Shown: piece by piece, positions 11,079 to 19,547 of the stretch
How the letters are laid out: each line of letters starts with the position of its first letter
How positions within the stretch are numbered: position 1 is the first letter of the stretch
From: Chitinophagaceae bacterium
Lineage (GTDB): Bacteria > Bacteroidota > Bacteroidia > Chitinophagales > Chitinophagaceae
DNA length: 64,000 nucleotides
Assembly: GCA_016720585.1 (NCBI GenBank)
Contig: JADKKH010000005.1
Location: 1 to 64,000, forward strand
Direction: 5' to 3'
The notes under the pieces: generated by a model
Databases searched by the model: none
Told to the model about the DNA's origin: nothing
What the model saw: the letters and a program-made list of their open reading frames with translations, nothing else
Made by a program: the position numbers and the translations under genes

Positions 11079-11291
11079 AGGAATCCGTTTTAATGTCCAA
11101 AAGGGATGTCAAAATAGAAACTGGATTTTATAATTCATAACTATTTAACGTATTTCTTCTAAGTATTTTTTACGAAACAATGTTTCGATGGCCGTAATTA
11201 TACTGTTTGTAAGGCAGTTAGAACCTTTTACTTAAAGCTTCCGGAAATCTTGTTACTATGCTGAAAATGAGGTAACGGCATGAAGTAAGCG

Positions 11292-11324
11292 AAAAAAAGA
11301 CCGGTCCTGCAACAGGAACCGGTC
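11292..11324 (-). terminator. Terminator of dienelactone hydrolase gene
   Basis: Read on the minus strand, GACCGGTTCCTG pairs with CAGG-CCGGTC with one bulged base, loop TTG, followed by seven T (A run at 11292-11298 on the plus strand). Confidence 0.8.
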
Positions 11325-11353
11325 AATAAATTGAAAATAAAATTAAACGAATT

Positions 11354-12196
11354 TTATCTGAAGATACGCTGAAAGAACTCCTTCATGTCTTTCCAGGATG
11401 CCGAATCTGCAGCGGCATTGTATTTTATTGGAAGATTAAATTTTTCGCCCATAGCTGTTGCATTGGGATTAGTAAAAGCATGCGTGGCTCCCTCATAGGC
11501 TTTAAATGAATATTTTGCACCGATTGAATCCATTTCAGCTTTAAACAACCCAACCTCTGCTTGCGGTACAAAGGGGTCTGCTGCACCGTGACAAACCAGT
11601 ATCTCTGCTTTTAATAAATCTTTATTTACAGGCACCACAGTCAGGTTACCATGAAAACTAACGACACCTTTCAGGTCTTCACCAAACTTGGCCATATTCA
11701 ACACCTGTGCGCCGCCAAAACAATATCCGATGGCTCCAACTTTTGCAGGATCTGTCTGGCTGTAGGTTTTTAATTTTATCAGGGCTGCTTCAAATAAGGG
11801 TTTAGCCAACTGCGGATTTTGATAAAAAGGTCCTGCCAATGCACCGGCAGCATCCGGGTTGTCTGCTCTTTTGCCATTACCGAACATATCCACAGCCATA
11901 GCTATATAACCCAATTTGGCTAATTCCCTGGCCCGCATTTTCGCATAGTCATTAAGCCCCCACCATTCATGAACGACTAAAACAGCCGGGCGTTTGCCCT
12001 CCACATTTTCATCATATACGATATAGCCATCCAATACAAGACTGTCTTTCATGTTATCCGGAGCATAGGTAACATTTTCTTCTTTTAGTTTGGGTTCTTT
12101 CATTTCAGTCTCCTTTTTTTTATCATTGTTGTTACAGGAAGTAAAGAAAATTATAAATGCCGCCAGGGTTGCCTGGAAAAATTGCTTGTTTTTCAT
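11354..12196 (-). CDS. Dienelactone hydrolase family lipoprotein
   Basis: Alpha/beta-hydrolase of 280 residues, anchored as a lipoprotein: signal peptide M-K-N-K-Q-F-F ending with lipobox FFTSC. The start at 12196 is chosen because the longer frame to 12331 adds 45 residues before a good signal peptide. The domain shows VVHEWWGLNDYAK, the nucleophile elbow GYCFGG with the Cys typical of dienelactone hydrolases (about residue 157), an Asp in GAADPFV, and the His in ATHAF (about 238). The substrate is not deducible; periplasmic or outer-membrane members are widespread in Bacteroidota. A strong terminator follows. Confidence 0.9.
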   Translation of the reverse strand: MKNKQFFQATLAAFIIFFTSCNNNDKKKETEMKEPKLKEENVTYAPDNMKDSLVLDGYIVYDENVEGKRPAVLVVHEWWGLNDYAKMRARELAKLGYIAMAVDMFGNGKRADNPDAAGALAGPFYQNPQLAKPLFEAALIKLKTYSQTDPAKVGAIGYCFGGAQVLNMAKFGEDLKGVVSFHGNLTVVPVNKDLLKAEILVCHGAADPFVPQAEVGLFKAEMDSIGAKYSFKAYEGATHAFTNPNATAMGEKFNLPIKYNAAADSASWKDMKEFFQRIFR

Positions 12197-12504
12197 GATT
12201 GATTTATTAAAGTAATAAAACATATTACTAAGGTCAGGTTTTTTGGGGAGAGACAAAAAGAAACCTGTATTGAAAAATACCACAGGTATAGATGTCTGCC
12301 TGTAAAATTGATGGGCCGGTCCGGTTACCATAGCATTTTTGAATTATAGAAGGGTAATTTTTAGACTCGTTTAAATAAAAAGCAGGGGATCGTGGAATTT
12401 GCTTCAGAGTGAAAGGCATAAAAAGAAAATCCGTGTTCAAAAATGGAAGAGAAGTAGTTGAATACGAATTGCAAAAGGCCTAATTGATTAAAACTATCCA
12501 GACA
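12197..12504. other. 308-base intergenic region
   Basis: Spacer between two minus-strand genes. It holds the promoter region of the dienelactone hydrolase and the 3' flank of the RRM gene. An open frame of 68 codons on the minus strand has no family features and no convincing start context. I see no strong hairpin or RNA gene. Confidence 0.5.
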
Positions 12505-12855
12505 TTAAAAGCGTCTGCGGTCCTTATCATTATCATATTTATTATATCCACCACTGTTACCACCCCGGTAACCACCGCCTCCGCTATTACCACCCCGGTA
12601 TCCACCACCACCTTGCTTATCTTCCGCTTCTTTTACTACCAATGGTTTTTTACCGAGTGAAATATCATTCAACCCCTCAATCGCTTCCCTTGCCTCTGTG
12701 TCATTAGGCATTTCCACGAAACCAAATCCTTTGCTTTTACCTGTTTCCCGGTCCATGGCCACTTTTACAGAGGTTACTGTTCCGAATTTTTCAAAAAATT
12801 CTTCGAGTTCTGCATCATCCATGTCGTAAGGCAGGCCGGCTACAAAAATCTTCAT
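12505..12855 (-). CDS. RRM-domain RNA-binding protein with Gly-rich tail
   Basis: Small RNA-binding protein of 116 residues. RNP2 is KIFVAGLP at the N-terminus and RNP1 is KGFGFVEM at about residues 41-48; together they define a single RRM (about 1-76). A tail with repeats of GGGGYRGGNSG and a charged KDRRRF end follows, as in cold-induced glycine-rich RRM proteins of cyanobacteria and Bacteroidota. ATG at 12855 is preferred because RNP2 begins at residue 2; an ATG at 12882 would add nine residues. It lies 46 bases downstream of the FKBP-domain gene and may be co-transcribed. Confidence 0.92.
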   Translation of the reverse strand: MKIFVAGLPYDMDDAELEEFFEKFGTVTSVKVAMDRETGKSKGFGFVEMPNDTEAREAIEGLNDISLGKKPLVVKEAEDKQGGGGYRGGNSGGGGYRGGNSGGYNKYDNDKDRRRF

Positions 12856-12901
12856 TGAGCTGTTTTTTGTAAAATTAGGCATCTTATACCGAAAATAGTT
12901 G

Positions 12902-13936
12902 TTATAAAGGCGGTTTTGCCTCAACAACTTCTATCTCAAACTGAAGGATGCTGTTGGGAGGGAGTTTGGCACCCGTTGTACGGATAGAATAGGCCATACC
13001 GGAAGGGATGAGTAACTTAATTTTCCCCCCGACTTTACATAATGGAACCCCTACCTGCCATCCTTTTATTAACCATTTCAATGGAAATGTAATAGGTTTA
13101 TCCGTCGATTCCTCCACTACTGAAGCGTTATTAAATACATTCAATTTATATAAAACGGTTATGGTATCATTGACGGAAACCTGCCTCCCTGTTCCTTCTT
13201 TCATTATTATATAGTAAACGCCTTCCACATTATCTGTTGCATCTGTTTTGCCTGTGGCAATGGCTTGTTGAATAATTTGAGTCTCCAATTCATTTTGCCG
13301 GACACTGTCTATATGTGAGAAAAGTCTAACCTTTATTTCAGGTTGGCCTTCTTTTAGGCTTATCCATTTACCGTTGTTCTTTTGTAACCCTACCTGGCTG
13401 GTTTGTACCCTGAGTTGTGGCCGTTTTTTGAGCTGATCTGGAAAAAATACTGCAGGGTTTTGCAGGGTAGACCACTGACCCTGAATTTTACAGGTTCCGA
13501 TCAGTTTCCAGGTATGCTCTTTGGGAAGCCATATATAGCCAGAATATAAGGAAAAATTTTCGGCAGAATCAGTTGCAATAGACACCAATAGCTTGTAAGA
13601 TACATTTACCGACCAGTCATATTTCCATTCCAATTCACCTTTTTCATCATCTATAACATCAATACCTTTCGCCATTTTTTGTGCCGAAGCGGGAAATTCA
13701 AACACAACTTCTTTGCCGTCTTTGTCTGATTCAAGTACCAGTTTAATCCGGTCTGCCTGTATTCCAATAAATACCTCTTTGGTGGTATTGATTTCCTGAA
13801 CATTAATTTCAGCTATAAACGATATGGCTTTAATACTGTCGGGCACCGGGTAATAAACGGTAGAGTCTTTATCCGAAGCATTTACTACGGGTATGAAGAA
13901 ACTAAGAAATAAAATGTGGAAAAGACATTTTTTCAT
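12902..13936 (-). CDS. Exported protein with C-terminal FKBP-type peptidyl-prolyl isomerase domain
   Basis: A 344-residue exported protein with signal peptide M-K-K-C-L-F-H. Residues about 25-170 form a beta-sandwich-like region of a type I cannot name, with WLPKEHTWKLIGTCK. Residues about 235-344 are an FKBP domain: YYIIMKEGTG, VNDTITVLYKLN, WLIKGWQVGVPLCKVGGKIKL and ILQFEIEVVEA match the fold and the usual ending. Several aromatic active-site residues are replaced, so isomerase activity is uncertain. ATG 13936 is preferred over 13960 because it begins the signal peptide directly. Confidence 0.78.
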   Translation of the reverse strand: MKKCLFHILFLSFFIPVVNASDKDSTVYYPVPDSIKAISFIAEINVQEINTTKEVFIGIQADRIKLVLESDKDGKEVVFEFPASAQKMAKGIDVIDDEKGELEWKYDWSVNVSYKLLVSIATDSAENFSLYSGYIWLPKEHTWKLIGTCKIQGQWSTLQNPAVFFPDQLKKRPQLRVQTSQVGLQKNNGKWISLKEGQPEIKVRLFSHIDSVRQNELETQIIQQAIATGKTDATDNVEGVYYIIMKEGTGRQVSVNDTITVLYKLNVFNNASVVEESTDKPITFPLKWLIKGWQVGVPLCKVGGKIKLLIPSGMAYSIRTTGAKLPPNSILQFEIEVVEAKPPL

Positions 13937-14102
13937 CTTGATTATTTGTTTATCAAACATACTGAAATAATAACTCCCTGTTTCTGCCGTTGCTTTCCTG
14001 CTGCATATAATTATTATTTCTCCTGATGGTTACATAAGATTGCCCGGCTTTTACTTATTTTTTTATCAGAATAATAAATTCTTTCAACTTAAATACTAAA
14101 TA

Positions 14103-14573
14103 ATGAAAAACAAAATCCTCCTTTCTGCACTAAGTTTATTTTCCCTGGCTGCCTGTACAAAACAAACCGTAGATAATAATTCATCTGGCGGAGCCAGCAT
14201 AGTAGCCCCATCATCAGTCCCTGCTGTCGTCAGAACGGCCTTTGATAACAGTTTTAGTGGCACCAATGGAATAGAATGGCAGCGAAACAGCAGCAACAGT
14301 TTTACGGTTCAGTTTAACATGAGCAACCAGCGGCATGATGCCGGATTTGATGACAATGGTCACCAGTCATCTCATAATGTTATCTGCCTGGAGGCTGCCG
14401 TACCCCAGGTCGTATTGGATAATTTCCGTCAACGTTTCCCGACAGATAATGTATATGAATGGAAATTAACCAACGAGGGTAACTGGAAGCCCCATTTTAT
14501 GAGGGGAACTATAAAATACGAAGCGACTTTCAGTGCAACCGGCATTTTTATAAAATTTGAACAAGCCGGATAA
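14103..14573 (+). CDS. PepSY-like (DUF2874-type) small lipoprotein
   Basis: A 156-residue exported lipoprotein with lipobox LAAC. Two tandem PepSY-like repeats are visible: VPAVVRTAFDNSF ... WQRNSSNSFTVQF and VPQVVLDNFRQRFP ... WKLTNEGNWKPHF, the arrangement of the BLIP-like/DUF2874 proteins common in Bacteroidota. Such proteins are periplasmic or surface proteins of unknown role. It is a single gene with a terminator immediately downstream. Confidence 0.75.
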   Translation: MKNKILLSALSLFSLAACTKQTVDNNSSGGASIVAPSSVPAVVRTAFDNSFSGTNGIEWQRNSSNSFTVQFNMSNQRHDAGFDDNGHQSSHNVICLEAAVPQVVLDNFRQRFPTDNVYEWKLTNEGNWKPHFMRGTIKYEATFSATGIFIKFEQAG

Positions 14574-14594
14574 GGGTACATATTTTTCTGAATC

Positions 14595-14635
14595 AAACCG
14601 CCTGACAATATCCGGGCGGTTTTTTGCAATGTTTT
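14595..14635 (+). terminator. Terminator of PepSY-like gene
   Basis: AAACCGCC (14595-14602) pairs with GGCGGTTT (14625-14632); the T run continues to 14635. The loop is long, with a partial inner pairing. Confidence 0.7.
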
Positions 14636-14707
14636 AAAGCGAACAAAATTATTTAATCAGATCCCATAAAGATAATTTTTTGTTCTTTTGTCTCTTAAAT
14701 AAACATA

Positions 14708-15517
14708 ATGAAAACCTGGTTTGGGAAAATAGAAATCAGAAAGATTGAAAATATTCCGGTTGCATCAACCGTGCAGGAGGAAAAAGGTGATTCCTTTAAA
14801 AAGATGAACGACTCCCATATCCGCTTTGTTCATTACCCGGATTCCCAGCAATTAATTATCTGGCTCCCGCAACCGGGCCTGGAATATGAAAACGTACAGT
14901 TGCGGGATGCTCAAACCGGGAAACTGGCTGAAGAATGGACGGTTGCAGATAAATTAAGTGGTAGTGTACAGTTACTTTGGGATACGACACCTATTAAACC
15001 AGGGGAATATACCATTGAAATTAATTGGAAAAATAAATGGAAGCATCGAATTGATATAGTGAAAAATAAAAAAGAAGTTGCCCGGAAAAAGAAAGAATCA
15101 CCAAGCCGGGTAAAAACAGAGAACCTGTCATCAAAAAACAATATTGATGCCATCATCTATAAAGATGGTTTTGGAAATATTATCCCGGATGAAGATTTGA
15201 TATTACGGGAAAAACTAAAAAAGAAGTTAACCCGGAATTTTTCAAGACATCTGGAATATAAAGGGAATTTCCGGGATGGTTCCATTCACTATATTGACGG
15301 TGACTACAGTATTGAATTAAATCATGAAATGGGTGCGGGTAATTGTATGTTTTATATCTGGATTCCGACAAGGCAGCAATGGGCATCTCAGACAAAAATA
15401 CCCCTGGAAGAGAGAGATGAGATCCTGGATTTTATAGCGCAGACTGTAAAGAATCAACAAGCCACCAGTTGTCGTTTTGAAATAAAAGAAGATACTATTG
15501 GTTTTTTTTATAAATAG
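14708..15517 (+). CDS. Hypothetical cytoplasmic protein
   Basis: A 269-residue protein without signal peptide or membrane segment. The N-terminal 120 residues look like a beta-sandwich (DSQQLIIWLPQPGLEYENVQL, then GEYTIEINW). A lysine-rich linker follows at about 120-140 (VKNKKEVARKKKESPSR), then an alpha/beta C-terminal domain with DGFGNIIPDEDLILREKL and GDYSIELNHEMGAGNCMFYI. I recognise no family. No flanking gene suggests a function; its coding quality and length argue that it is real. Confidence 0.7.
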   Translation: MKTWFGKIEIRKIENIPVASTVQEEKGDSFKKMNDSHIRFVHYPDSQQLIIWLPQPGLEYENVQLRDAQTGKLAEEWTVADKLSGSVQLLWDTTPIKPGEYTIEINWKNKWKHRIDIVKNKKEVARKKKESPSRVKTENLSSKNNIDAIIYKDGFGNIIPDEDLILREKLKKKLTRNFSRHLEYKGNFRDGSIHYIDGDYSIELNHEMGAGNCMFYIWIPTRQQWASQTKIPLEERDEILDFIAQTVKNQQATSCRFEIKEDTIGFFYK

Positions 15518-15541
15518 CTTTTCGGGCTGCAATTAAAGAAA

Positions 15542-15799
15542 TCAGTTGCTGCTTCCGCCTTCATCAATTTTGCGACCGATATAATAACCCAGGATGCCAC
15601 CTGCTGCAATGCCAATACTCATCCAGAGAACAGATCCCTGCGTGGCAAAATAGCTTACGGCAAAACCCAATGCCGCACCTATAATGGTGAAGATACCAAC
15701 GGCTTTACCCCGGGCGTTAGCAGAAACATCCGTTTCCTGGCTATGTTTAAACTGACGAAGATGCTCTTTGTGTTTCTTGCGATGGTGTGATCTGGCCAT
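15542..15799 (-). CDS. Small membrane protein with glycine zipper
   Basis: An 85-residue protein with a very basic N-terminus (RSHHRKKHKEHLRQFKH) and two hydrophobic helices, about 32-52 and 57-75, rich in Gly (GIFTIIGAALGFAVSYF and SIGIAAGGILGYYIG). Glycine-zipper packing suggests a helical hairpin in the inner membrane. It lies between a convergent gene and the C1 peptidase gene (29-base gap), with which it may share a transcript. Function unknown. Confidence 0.7.
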   Translation of the reverse strand: MARSHHRKKHKEHLRQFKHSQETDVSANARGKAVGIFTIIGAALGFAVSYFATQGSVLWMSIGIAAGGILGYYIGRKIDEGGSSN

Positions 15800-15828
15800 T
15801 TTTTTTATTTGAAATTACAAAACTCCGG

Positions 15829-16914
15829 CTAATTCAAACCTAACTTATTCTTAAGGATTTGAGGCAAGGCCTGTTTATTCACGAAAAGAATAACTGTTTT
15901 TAACCGAAAATAATTTTCTTCCATATAAAGATAGCCTTCAAATTTGCTGAAAAAAGTGCCCCAGGAGTTTTTCAGGTAATACCATTTTTTACCGTTTTTA
16001 TCATTGCCAATACCCGCTATCTGGAGCATATGATCTCTCTCTGTTGATTCATTTTTATAATTCGCCAGTCTTTCTTCATCGTACTGGTGTGCCGAATCCG
16101 GAAAAGATGCATACCCGCCTGTATGTTGAAACCCTGTTTCTGTGACATCGCCTTCCCAGCCAACAGACCAGCCTTTGTGAAGAGCCGAATCTACCAATTG
16201 GTGCATATCATCCAGGGTAACATTGTAAAAGCTGTCGTTGGCCCAGTTGTATTTGTCGGACAGTATAAATTGTTTGTACAAGGGCTGATCCGCAAAAGAA
16301 ACAAGCTCCAAGTAGTCGTTACCAAATCCGACTACTTCCTCAGCAAATGTTTTTGGCGTGTAACGCTTTTCCTGGTAATAAAAATCAACAGGCACTTTAC
16401 CGAGGTATTTATCCAGCGTATCATTCATCTGGTGCAGGTCATTGCCTTCAACCAGTTTTTTCCCCTCTATTAAAAGCCGGTTAGTAAATATCTTCATCGC
16501 TGTATCCAGTCCGGCATGGTTGTGATAGGATTGTTCACCAGGCATTCCGCTATACAATTCTTCCGGCACCATTCCATAGCGGTTCACTACACGGATCACA
16601 TCATGAAACTGACCGCCACCTTCAAAATAGGTTTTTCCATTTGTCGCAAGAAATTGGTTTGCCTTATCGATATAGGCATACCGGGCAATAAACATTTCGG
16701 AAAGATTGAGCCGGATATTTTTTCGTTTTATCAGATCGCTTTCAAACAAAGAATTGGTGCCAAAAACCCAGCAGGTGGGACTATTGCTCTGGTCTTTCAC
16801 TGTTGTGCAACTAACTGAATCAGTCAATCGGATATTCAATGGGGCGGTTGCCTGCTGGGTAAATACTAAATTAGAAAAAGCAATAAGAATAGCTGTCAAA
16901 AAGTATCGCATCAT
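15829..16914 (-). CDS. C1 family peptidase (aminopeptidase C/bleomycin hydrolase-like), exported
   Basis: Papain-like cysteine peptidase of 361 residues with a signal peptide ending near FTQQATA. The catalytic triad motifs are KDQSNSPTCWVFG (oxyanion Gln and nucleophile Cys, about residues 40-52), DHMLQIAGIG (catalytic His, about 295) and YLKNSWGT (catalytic Asn, about 314). LSEMFIARYAYIDKA is the family's usual segment after the active-site helix. The order and spacing match the C1B bleomycin-hydrolase group rather than cathepsins. Likely acts as a periplasmic peptide-degrading enzyme. Confidence 0.9.
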   Translation of the reverse strand: MMRYFLTAILIAFSNLVFTQQATAPLNIRLTDSVSCTTVKDQSNSPTCWVFGTNSLFESDLIKRKNIRLNLSEMFIARYAYIDKANQFLATNGKTYFEGGGQFHDVIRVVNRYGMVPEELYSGMPGEQSYHNHAGLDTAMKIFTNRLLIEGKKLVEGNDLHQMNDTLDKYLGKVPVDFYYQEKRYTPKTFAEEVVGFGNDYLELVSFADQPLYKQFILSDKYNWANDSFYNVTLDDMHQLVDSALHKGWSVGWEGDVTETGFQHTGGYASFPDSAHQYDEERLANYKNESTERDHMLQIAGIGNDKNGKKWYYLKNSWGTFFSKFEGYLYMEENYFRLKTVILFVNKQALPQILKNKLGLN

Positions 16915-16986
16915 ACGAAAATAGTAAATACTACCCCTTGTAAAATACCCGGGTCAGGGTATTCATATCCTGAAATCTGTAATCGT

Positions 16987-16994
16987 TACCTTTG
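16987..16994 (+). promoter_or_regulatory. Candidate -7 box of thiolase gene
   Basis: TACCTTTG fits TAnnTTTG, 51 bases upstream of the ATG at 17046. A TTG at the expected -33 distance is not seen. Confidence 0.4.
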
Positions 16995-17045
16995 CATCCG
17001 GAACCTGCGCCAGGGTTGCAGGGAATAATTCAAATTATTATTTTT

Positions 17046-18227
17046 ATGAAAGAAGTGTATATTATCTCCGCCATCCGTACTCCGATGGGTAGTTTTGGGG
17101 GTTCTTTAAAAGCTTTATCCGCCACACAATTGGGTGCAACGGCTATTAAAGCTGCTGTTGCCAAAGCAGGAATTGAACCCGGGCAGGTGCAGGATGTACT
17201 CATGGGTTGCGTGATGCAGGCTAACCTGGGGCAGGCTCCTGCACGTCAGGCGGCCAAGTTTGCAGGATTGCCCAATGAAGTGAATTGTACCACGGTGAAT
17301 AAAGTATGTGCCAGTGGTATGAAAGCCATTGCACAGGCAGCACAAAGCATTATGCTTGGGGATGCCGATATCGTAGTGGCAGGTGGCATGGAAAGTATGA
17401 GCAATGTCCCGTTTTATGCTGACAGTGTGAGATGGGGTAACAAATATGGCAATACATCCCTGATAGATGGCCTTGCGAAAGACGGTCTTACGGATGTGTA
17501 TGATGGGAAGGCCATGGGAAATGCAGCAGAATTGTGTGCAACCGAGTGCGGTATCAGCCGTGGCGACCAGGATGCTTTTGCGATAGAAAGTTATAAACGC
17601 AGCCAGGCAGCTATTGCAGCGGGTAAGTTTGATAATGAAATTGTACCGGTGGAAATACCTCAACGCAAAGGTGACCCGGTGTTATTTGGAAAAGATGAAG
17701 AACCTTTTAATGTTAAGTTTGATAAGATACCCACCTTGAATCCGGCCTTTGCAAAAGACGGTACTGTTACTGCGGCCAATGCCTCAACCATGAATGATGG
17801 TGCCGCAGCATTAGTATTGATGAGTAAAGAAAAAGCAGCGGAACTCGGTTTAGAACCTATTGCTAAAATTATTTCGTATGCTGATGCGGAGCAGGCGCCT
17901 GAAAGGTTTACGACCACACCATCGTTGGCTGTTCCGAAAGCTGTAGCCAAAGCAGGATTGAAGATGGATGATATTGCTTATTGGGAGTTGAATGAGGCTT
18001 TTGCAGTAGTGGGTATTGAAAACAGTAAAAGAATGAAACTTGATCCGGCCAAAGTCAATGTTAACGGCGGGGCCGTATCTCTTGGTCATCCTTTGGGATG
18101 CAGCGGTGCCAGGATTATTGTTACCCTGATAAATGTATTAAAACAAAATAATGCGAAGTACGGAGCAGCAGGTATCTGCAACGGCGGTGGAGGAGCTTCA
18201 GCAATGGTAATTGAAAATTGTCAATAG
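17046..18227 (+). CDS. Acetyl-CoA C-acetyltransferase (thiolase)
   Basis: Thiolase of 393 residues that joins two acetyl-CoA to acetoacetyl-CoA or cleaves 3-ketoacyl-CoA. The N-terminal MKEVYIISAIRTPMG fixes the start at 17046; the longer frame from 16992 would lie over the promoter box. The nucleophilic Cys is in VNKVCASGMKA (about residue 88), the His in NGGAVSLGHPLGCSGARI (about 347) and the second Cys in GICNGGGGASAM (about 378). Length and motifs fit the biosynthetic/degradative type II group (AtoB/PhaA). It stands alone with its own terminator. Confidence 0.95.
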   Translation: MKEVYIISAIRTPMGSFGGSLKALSATQLGATAIKAAVAKAGIEPGQVQDVLMGCVMQANLGQAPARQAAKFAGLPNEVNCTTVNKVCASGMKAIAQAAQSIMLGDADIVVAGGMESMSNVPFYADSVRWGNKYGNTSLIDGLAKDGLTDVYDGKAMGNAAELCATECGISRGDQDAFAIESYKRSQAAIAAGKFDNEIVPVEIPQRKGDPVLFGKDEEPFNVKFDKIPTLNPAFAKDGTVTAANASTMNDGAAALVLMSKEKAAELGLEPIAKIISYADAEQAPERFTTTPSLAVPKAVAKAGLKMDDIAYWELNEAFAVVGIENSKRMKLDPAKVNVNGGAVSLGHPLGCSGARIIVTLINVLKQNNAKYGAAGICNGGGGASAMVIENCQ

Positions 18228-18250
18228 AAATAGATCACAATAATAACAAA

Positions 18251-18287
18251 AGCCTCTTCATTCCTGAAGAGGCTTCGTTGGTTTTTG
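18251..18287. terminator. Terminator between thiolase and convergent gene
   Basis: AGCCTCTTCA (18251-18260) pairs perfectly with TGAAGAGGCT (18265-18274) around TTCC; a T-rich segment ending in five T follows after a short interruption. Confidence 0.75.
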
Positions 18288-18319
18288 TCAATTCGCAAAA
18301 AAGGTGACTCTTACTTACT

Positions 18320-19039
18320 TTATTTCGAACTCAGGTCAGCCCGGTAAAAAAGTAATTCAGACCAGGCATGATCAATATAATTTCTTTGAACATCAATCCA
18401 GTCATCCCAGGAATCAGATCCGTTAACGGCTTCGTAACGTTCTTTCATGGGCTTACGGAAACCAGAAGCCCTTTCTTTAAGTCCTTGTTTGTAACGGGTA
18501 ACCACAGAAAGCTGTGCCGGTCCGGATCCACTGGAAGTATAAACAGCCATTGATTCGCCACCTGCTTCCCAAACTTTTTTAAAGCTTTTAACGCCATCCC
18601 ATACTTTACCAAACCATCCCATTTTAGGGAAATAATGGGTAATATTTATTTTATCTGAATAATCACCTAATGCAACAGAACTAAGCGAATCCTGAAAAAC
18701 TGAATATGAAGTGCTGCCTCTTTCGGTGAGATAGATGGCTACACTTTTATTGTAGTCCATGTTATGTTCTGCGCCGAGGTTTCCTCTTCCATCAATGGCT
18801 TCCCAGCTGGTGGGTCCTTCGATAATATGGTAACCACCGGCATCAGGGCCGCTTTGAATGGCAAAGACCCTCCATTTCCAGTCACCGGTATGATATTTTT
18901 GTGCATGGGTGGCCAGGGCTTTTTCAAATTCGAGAACTTTGTCAACCTTGGGAAATACCCGGTCAGCGCTGACAATGTTTTTTGTTTGGCCTATTCCTAA
19001 GATGGGAACAAGCAGGCATAGAAGAAAGATTTTTCTCAT
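18320..19039 (-). CDS. Exported protein of unknown function
   Basis: A 239-residue protein with a signal peptide (MRKIFLLCLLVPILGIGQT). The mature part begins with VFPKVDKVLEFEKAL, a pattern seen in ferredoxin-like dimeric alpha/beta-barrel proteins, followed by WKWRVFAIQSG and YHIIEGPTSWEAIDGRG and a C-terminal WIDVQRNYIDHAWSELL. I cannot assign a family with certainty. It converges with the thiolase gene and has a 508-base spacer behind its start. Confidence 0.7.
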   Translation of the reverse strand: MRKIFLLCLLVPILGIGQTKNIVSADRVFPKVDKVLEFEKALATHAQKYHTGDWKWRVFAIQSGPDAGGYHIIEGPTSWEAIDGRGNLGAEHNMDYNKSVAIYLTERGSTSYSVFQDSLSSVALGDYSDKINITHYFPKMGWFGKVWDGVKSFKKVWEAGGESMAVYTSSGSGPAQLSVVTRYKQGLKERASGFRKPMKERYEAVNGSDSWDDWIDVQRNYIDHAWSELLFYRADLSSK

Positions 19040-19547
19040 GTTTTGTTGATTTTTGTGGTTAAAAAAATAAGGAAATGTGGTTAAAAGGTAGGAATTAAAA
19101 TAAAAGATAAGTATAAAATAATAATTAGAAAAAAAATTTTTTGAAATTCAGGGTGCAAAAAAAGGGATGCCACTTACGGGGCAAACTCATCCAAATCTTT
19201 CAATTAGTTTATTATCTACAATGGGTTTATAATATTATTTCAATGCACAACACAAAAGCGGAAAAAACAGGTTCATATACGAATAGTTTCTTCATGTTCT
19301 ATAGTACTTACCTATTACCAGGATACGCATGATTTAAAGTGGTTTAACCTGCCAAGACGCTATAGTGCTGTAAAATTTCATGCCTTTTACGTATATTTTC
19401 TAACATGTGGCCGCACTAAAGGCCCTTATAATTCGTTAGAAAAGGTCAAAAAGCAACTATTTTTTTTAAAACCTGTCAATAATTAAACCTGTAACTCCAA
19501 AGACTGTCTATGCATTGAGTTTTTATTTTTTCAATAAACCCCTATTT
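19040..19547. other. 508-base AT-rich intergenic region
   Basis: Divergent spacer between the exported protein gene (minus) and the lipoprotein gene (plus). It is strongly AT-rich, with an A8T6 tract at about 19130-19142. A 63-codon frame at 19141-19332 has no family features. I see no tRNA, no strong hairpin and no clear promoter; the region presumably carries promoters for both genes. Confidence 0.5.

Noticed and set aside
12234..12440. 68-codon minus-strand frame
   Set aside because: No family features, no start context, in the promoter region of another gene.
16087..16473. 128-codon plus-strand frame inside the C1 peptidase gene
   Set aside because: Antisense shadow of a gene with clear catalytic motifs.
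19141..19332. 63-codon plus-strand frame with TTG start
   Set aside because: AT-rich spacer, no domain or signal, no promoter box.
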